Origin: [Zimmermannella] bifida NBRC 103089
GTDB lineage: Bacteria; Actinomycetota; Actinomycetes; Actinomycetales; Microbacteriaceae
Direction of reading: 5' to 3'
Length of the DNA: 64,000 nt
Assembly: GCF_001570925.1 (NCBI RefSeq)
Contig: NZ_BCSP01000006.1
Location: 1-64,000, forward strand
The position numbers and the translations under genes are program-made. Every line of letters starts with the position of its first letter. The stretch's first letter is position 1. The notes beneath the pieces are model-generated. The model ran no database searches, had not been told where the DNA came from, and saw nothing but the letters and a program-made list of their open reading frames with translations. Of the stretch, positions 61,317-64,000 are shown piece after piece.

Positions 61317-63136
61317 GCGCGACCACCCGACCTACCCGCGGGCGGGGCGCCAACGAGCGCGCGCAATGCTGACATACGCGTCACCTCACGCAGCACCGCG
61401 GGAGTAGCGTCGGCCAGGCATTCGGCCAGTGGCGGCAGGCCGATGCCAAGGCGCGCGAACTCTGGCGATCGCAGCACCGTGCCCGTGGCGCCGTCGGCAA
61501 TGATGCGGCCGTCGGAGATGGCAACGACGCGGTCGCAGTGGTCGGCCACGAGCTGCAGATCGTGCGTGGCGAGGATGACGGTGGTGCCATCGTCGACCAG
61601 TTCGTGCAGCATGGCCACGAGCTCGGCGGCTCGCGCGCGATCCTGCCCAAAGGTCGGTTCGTCGAGCACCAGGATGCGGGCGCCCGAGATCAGCGCGGCA
61701 GCAACCGAGAGGCGTCGCTTCTGGCCGCCGCTGAGGGTAAACGGATGCGCATCGGCCAGTTCGCGCAGATCAAACCGGTCGAGGGACGCGTCGACGCGGG
61801 CCTGGATCTCGGCGCGGTCGAGTCGCTGTGCGCGCAGCTCGATGGCAAGCTCGTCGCGCACCGTGTCGGTGAGGAACTGGTGCTCGGGGTTCTGGAACAC
61901 GAACCCGAGGCGTTCGCGAAGCGCGCGTGGACGCAACGTGGCTGCATCCTGCCCCTCGAGCTGCACCGTGCCGCGCGGCGGCGGAGTAATGCCCGCGATC
62001 GCCTGCAGTAGCGTGGTTTTGCCCGCACCGTTCGGGCCGACCACGGCGGTGAGCGAGGCCGGTGGGATGCGCAGCGAGACGTTGTCGAGGCGCGTGCGGT
62101 TGCCGGTGCGCACCGTCAGCGAACGCACCTCGATGGCGGGGCAGTCGGCAGCAGGTGCCACAGGTTCGGTACGGGGCATCGAGGGGAGCCCCGCGGTGAT
62201 CGAGGCCGCAGCTGCGCCCAAAAGCGTGCGCAACTGGTCGCCGTGAACCGGGAGCTGCGCATCCGCTGCCAGCCAACCGGCGTCTTGCAGCACCAGCGCC
62301 GATTCGGTGGCAACCGGCAGCCACACGCCAAGTTCGCGCAGCAGCGCAACCTGCTCGGTAAACACCTGCTGCGGGGTGCCGTGCGCGGCCATACGGCCGT
62401 CACGGTCGAGCACCAGCACGCGGTCTGCAATGCGCAGCGCCTGGTCGACATTGTGCTCCACCAGCACGATCGCCACGTCGCCGGTGGCAAGCAGTTCGGC
62501 GAGCACGTCATAGACCGCGGCGGTGGATGCCGGGTCGAGGTTGGCGGTGGGTTCGTCCAAGATCAGCACTTCGGCACCCTGTGCGAGTGCGCCGGCAATC
62601 GCCAGGCGCTGTCGCTGGCCGCCCGAAAGCGTCTCGGGGGCGTCATCGCGCCGTTCCCAAAGCCCGGTTGCGCGCAGGGCCCGAGCAACGCGGGCCTCGA
62701 TTTCAGCAACCGGATGCCCAAAGTTTTCGGGTGCGAACGCGACTTCGTCGTAGACGGTACCGGCCACAATCTGCGCGTCCGCATCCTGCATTACCAGCGC
62801 GACGTGCTGCGCCGCGTGCGGCACGTCAAGCTCGGCGAGTGGCGCACCGCTGAGGGTGACGTCACCGCGAGTTTGCGCCCAGATCGCCTTGGGGATAAGC
62901 CCGGTGCAGGCCATCGCGAGTGTCGATTTGCCGCAGCCGCTCGGCCCCATGATCAGCAGCGCTTCGCCGGGCTGTACCGAGAATGAGGCTCGCACTGGAG
63001 CTGCGGCGGCCGCGCCGCGGTGCTTCACACTGAGTTCGCTAACGCGCAGACCGCGTTCGTTCGGCCGTAATGCGTTGGGCTGGGGTGCGTTGGGCCGTGG
63101 CGCGTTGTGCTGTGGTTTGGGGGTGGATGCGGTCAT
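61313..63136 (-). CDS. Fused double ATPase of an ECF transporter (YkoD-like)
   Basis: A 607-residue protein of two ABC ATPase domains in one chain. First: Walker A GPSGCGKST (about residues 61-69), signature LSGGQRQR, Walker B VLILDEPT. Second: Walker A GPNGAGKTT, signature LSGGQKRR, Walker B ILVLDEPT. This is the EcfA1-EcfA2 fusion seen in YkoD. It powers uptake through EcfT and the S component. It overlaps the S component and EcfT genes by 4 bp each, indicating tight coupling. The first residues contain a PNALRPNERG repeat-like tail. Confidence 0.93.
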   Translation of the reverse strand: MTASTPKPQHNAPRPNAPQPNALRPNERGLRVSELSVKHRGAAAAAPVRASFSVQPGEALLIMGPSGCGKSTLAMACTGLIPKAIWAQTRGDVTLSGAPLAELDVPHAAQHVALVMQDADAQIVAGTVYDEVAFAPENFGHPVAEIEARVARALRATGLWERRDDAPETLSGGQRQRLAIAGALAQGAEVLILDEPTANLDPASTAAVYDVLAELLATGDVAIVLVEHNVDQALRIADRVLVLDRDGRMAAHGTPQQVFTEQVALLRELGVWLPVATESALVLQDAGWLAADAQLPVHGDQLRTLLGAAAASITAGLPSMPRTEPVAPAADCPAIEVRSLTVRTGNRTRLDNVSLRIPPASLTAVVGPNGAGKTTLLQAIAGITPPPRGTVQLEGQDAATLRPRALRERLGFVFQNPEHQFLTDTVRDELAIELRAQRLDRAEIQARVDASLDRFDLRELADAHPFTLSGGQKRRLSVAAALISGARILVLDEPTFGQDRARAAELVAMLHELVDDGTTVILATHDLQLVADHCDRVVAISDGRIIADGATGTVLRSPEFARLGIGLPPLAECLADATPAVLREVTRMSALRALVGAPPAGRSGGRA

Positions 63137-63831
63137 CGTCCGGTTGGCTGCGGTGGTTCTGGCAGCGCGCCGTCGGTTGTCGCGTCAGCGCCGTCGTCCC
63201 AATCGTCGGTCGTCGCGTCGGTTTCTGTGTCGGTCAGACCGCGAGCGACGCCGGCACGATCGAGTGCCCGTGCCAACCAGAGCGCCACGGCGGTAAACAT
63301 CGGCGGCGAAATGATGAACGCGCCAACGATGATTCCTGCGGCAAGCGGCGTGAACTGCTCACCGCGCAGGATGCCGAATGCGGCGCCGGAGACGAGCAGC
63401 CCCTGGACGATGGCGGCAACGGCGAAGAGCCACGGTTTCCAAACGCGATACCGGGCGACGGCAAACGGCACCTCTTGCATCGCGCCAACGGCCAAGCTCA
63501 CCACAAACGCCATGAATAGGATCGGCTGAAACGGTGCCGAGACCAATCCGGCGAGGGCCGAAGTCAGCATCGCAACGCCGGGGCGACGGAACATTGCCTG
63601 GGCGAGCGTGCCCGGCAAGAAATAGATACCCATCGTCAGGCCGTATACGAACGGCACCGTGTTGACGGCGATGCCGCCGATCAGTGCGTGGGCGGTGAAG
63701 AGCACGCCTCCGGCTACACCAATGGCCGCGCAGGTCATCAGCAGCCGGGTGCTGAGCGGTCGACCGCGTTCGAGCCGAGCGGCAGCGGCCGGTGCGCTGG
63801 ACGGTTCTTGGGGCGGGATATGCGACGTCAC
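63133..63831 (-). CDS. ECF transporter S component (YkoE/thiamine-precursor type)
   Basis: A 232-residue membrane protein with about five or six helices. A disordered N-terminus of 27 residues precedes LLMTCAAIGVAGGVLFTAHAL, then VPFVYGLTMGIYFLPGTLAQ and APFQPILFMAFVVSLAVGAMQEVPFAVARYR, which match the YkoE group that binds hydroxymethylpyrimidine or thiamine. The last 35 residues are acidic. It is the first gene of the operon. Upstream (63832-64000) no TPP riboswitch can be recognised, so the vitamin assignment rests on family resemblance alone. Confidence 0.88.
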   Translation of the reverse strand: MTSHIPPQEPSSAPAAAARLERGRPLSTRLLMTCAAIGVAGGVLFTAHALIGGIAVNTVPFVYGLTMGIYFLPGTLAQAMFRRPGVAMLTSALAGLVSAPFQPILFMAFVVSLAVGAMQEVPFAVARYRVWKPWLFAVAAIVQGLLVSGAAFGILRGEQFTPLAAGIIVGAFIISPPMFTAVALWLARALDRAGVARGLTDTETDATTDDWDDGADATTDGALPEPPQPTGR

Positions 63832-64000
63832 GATACCTGCAAGTGTAGTCGCGAACGCTGCCCACGCTCTATTGGAAACCGGCGATCAACGGTGGAATTA
63901 CGCGGAACGCGAGACACCGCATCCGATTGAAAATGCATATTGTGCACCGTGGGTTTCCCGTTTCGCTAACAACTCGTTACTCGCCGCCGATAGGTTTCAC

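Noticed and set aside
63832-64000. TPP riboswitch upstream of the YkoE-type gene
   Set aside because: The conserved TPP aptamer blocks (CTGAGA and the ACCTGAT segment) are not visible on the minus strand.

Overview
This window is GC-rich DNA from an actinobacterium, most likely a member of the Microbacteriaceae. The evidence is the EndoMS/NucS mismatch endonuclease, DUF3073 and DUF3618 proteins, stand-alone SCP-like and PurS proteins, an LAETG-type sorting signal, frequent GTG/TTG starts, and a striking excess of the heptamer GGATGCG/CGCATCC. No rRNA, tRNA or CRISPR array was found.

Core region 1 (1-19254) carries a HAD phosphatase and a GT4 glycosyltransferase, nucS, a MATE transporter, an M13 metallopeptidase, a cell-envelope run (YtxH-like, holin-like, DUF3618), hemD, and a very large PutA-like protein whose aldehyde dehydrogenase and proline dehydrogenase catalytic residues appear to be lost. 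It continues with a butanediol dehydrogenase, ornithine aminotransferase rocD, an alpha/beta hydrolase and a lipoate-protein ligase.

The accessory island (about 19378-32756) is bracketed by a perfect 34-bp direct repeat. Its outer layer holds a CmtR-type repressor with an SPC-motif P1B metal ATPase at the left, and at the right a VbhA-like antitoxin followed by a fic toxin gene cut off after about 15 codons, exactly where the repeat begins. Inserted into this layer is a 10.2-kb transposon (22106-32297) with TGT/ACA ends, near-identical terminal inverted repeats and a 9-bp flanking duplication (CCCGACCGC). It contains two different TniA/TniB/serine-resolvase modules in opposite orientation. 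Between them lie an ECF42-type sigma factor with its YCII/DGPF partner and a TetR-controlled pair of small multidrug resistance (SMR) proteins; a SUMF1-domain gene sits just inside the left end.

Core region 2 (32757-64000) is dominated by de novo purine genes: purL, purQ, purS, a fused purD-purC, purF and purM, interleaved with transporters (EamA, AI-2E/PerM-type), an SCP-like protein, a tyrosine phosphatase, ferritin and small proteins. After these come a flavin monooxygenase-like protein, a Nudix hydrolase, a two-gene CrcB fluoride channel, an RND pump, a DEAD-box helicase, a surface-anchored lamin-tail-domain protein and a YkoEDC-type ECF vitamin transporter.

The intergenic space carries a family of interspersed palindromic elements of exactly 77 bp (four copies), a related 75-bp family (two copies) and a 35-bp tandem hairpin array. 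None of these matches a repeat I know.
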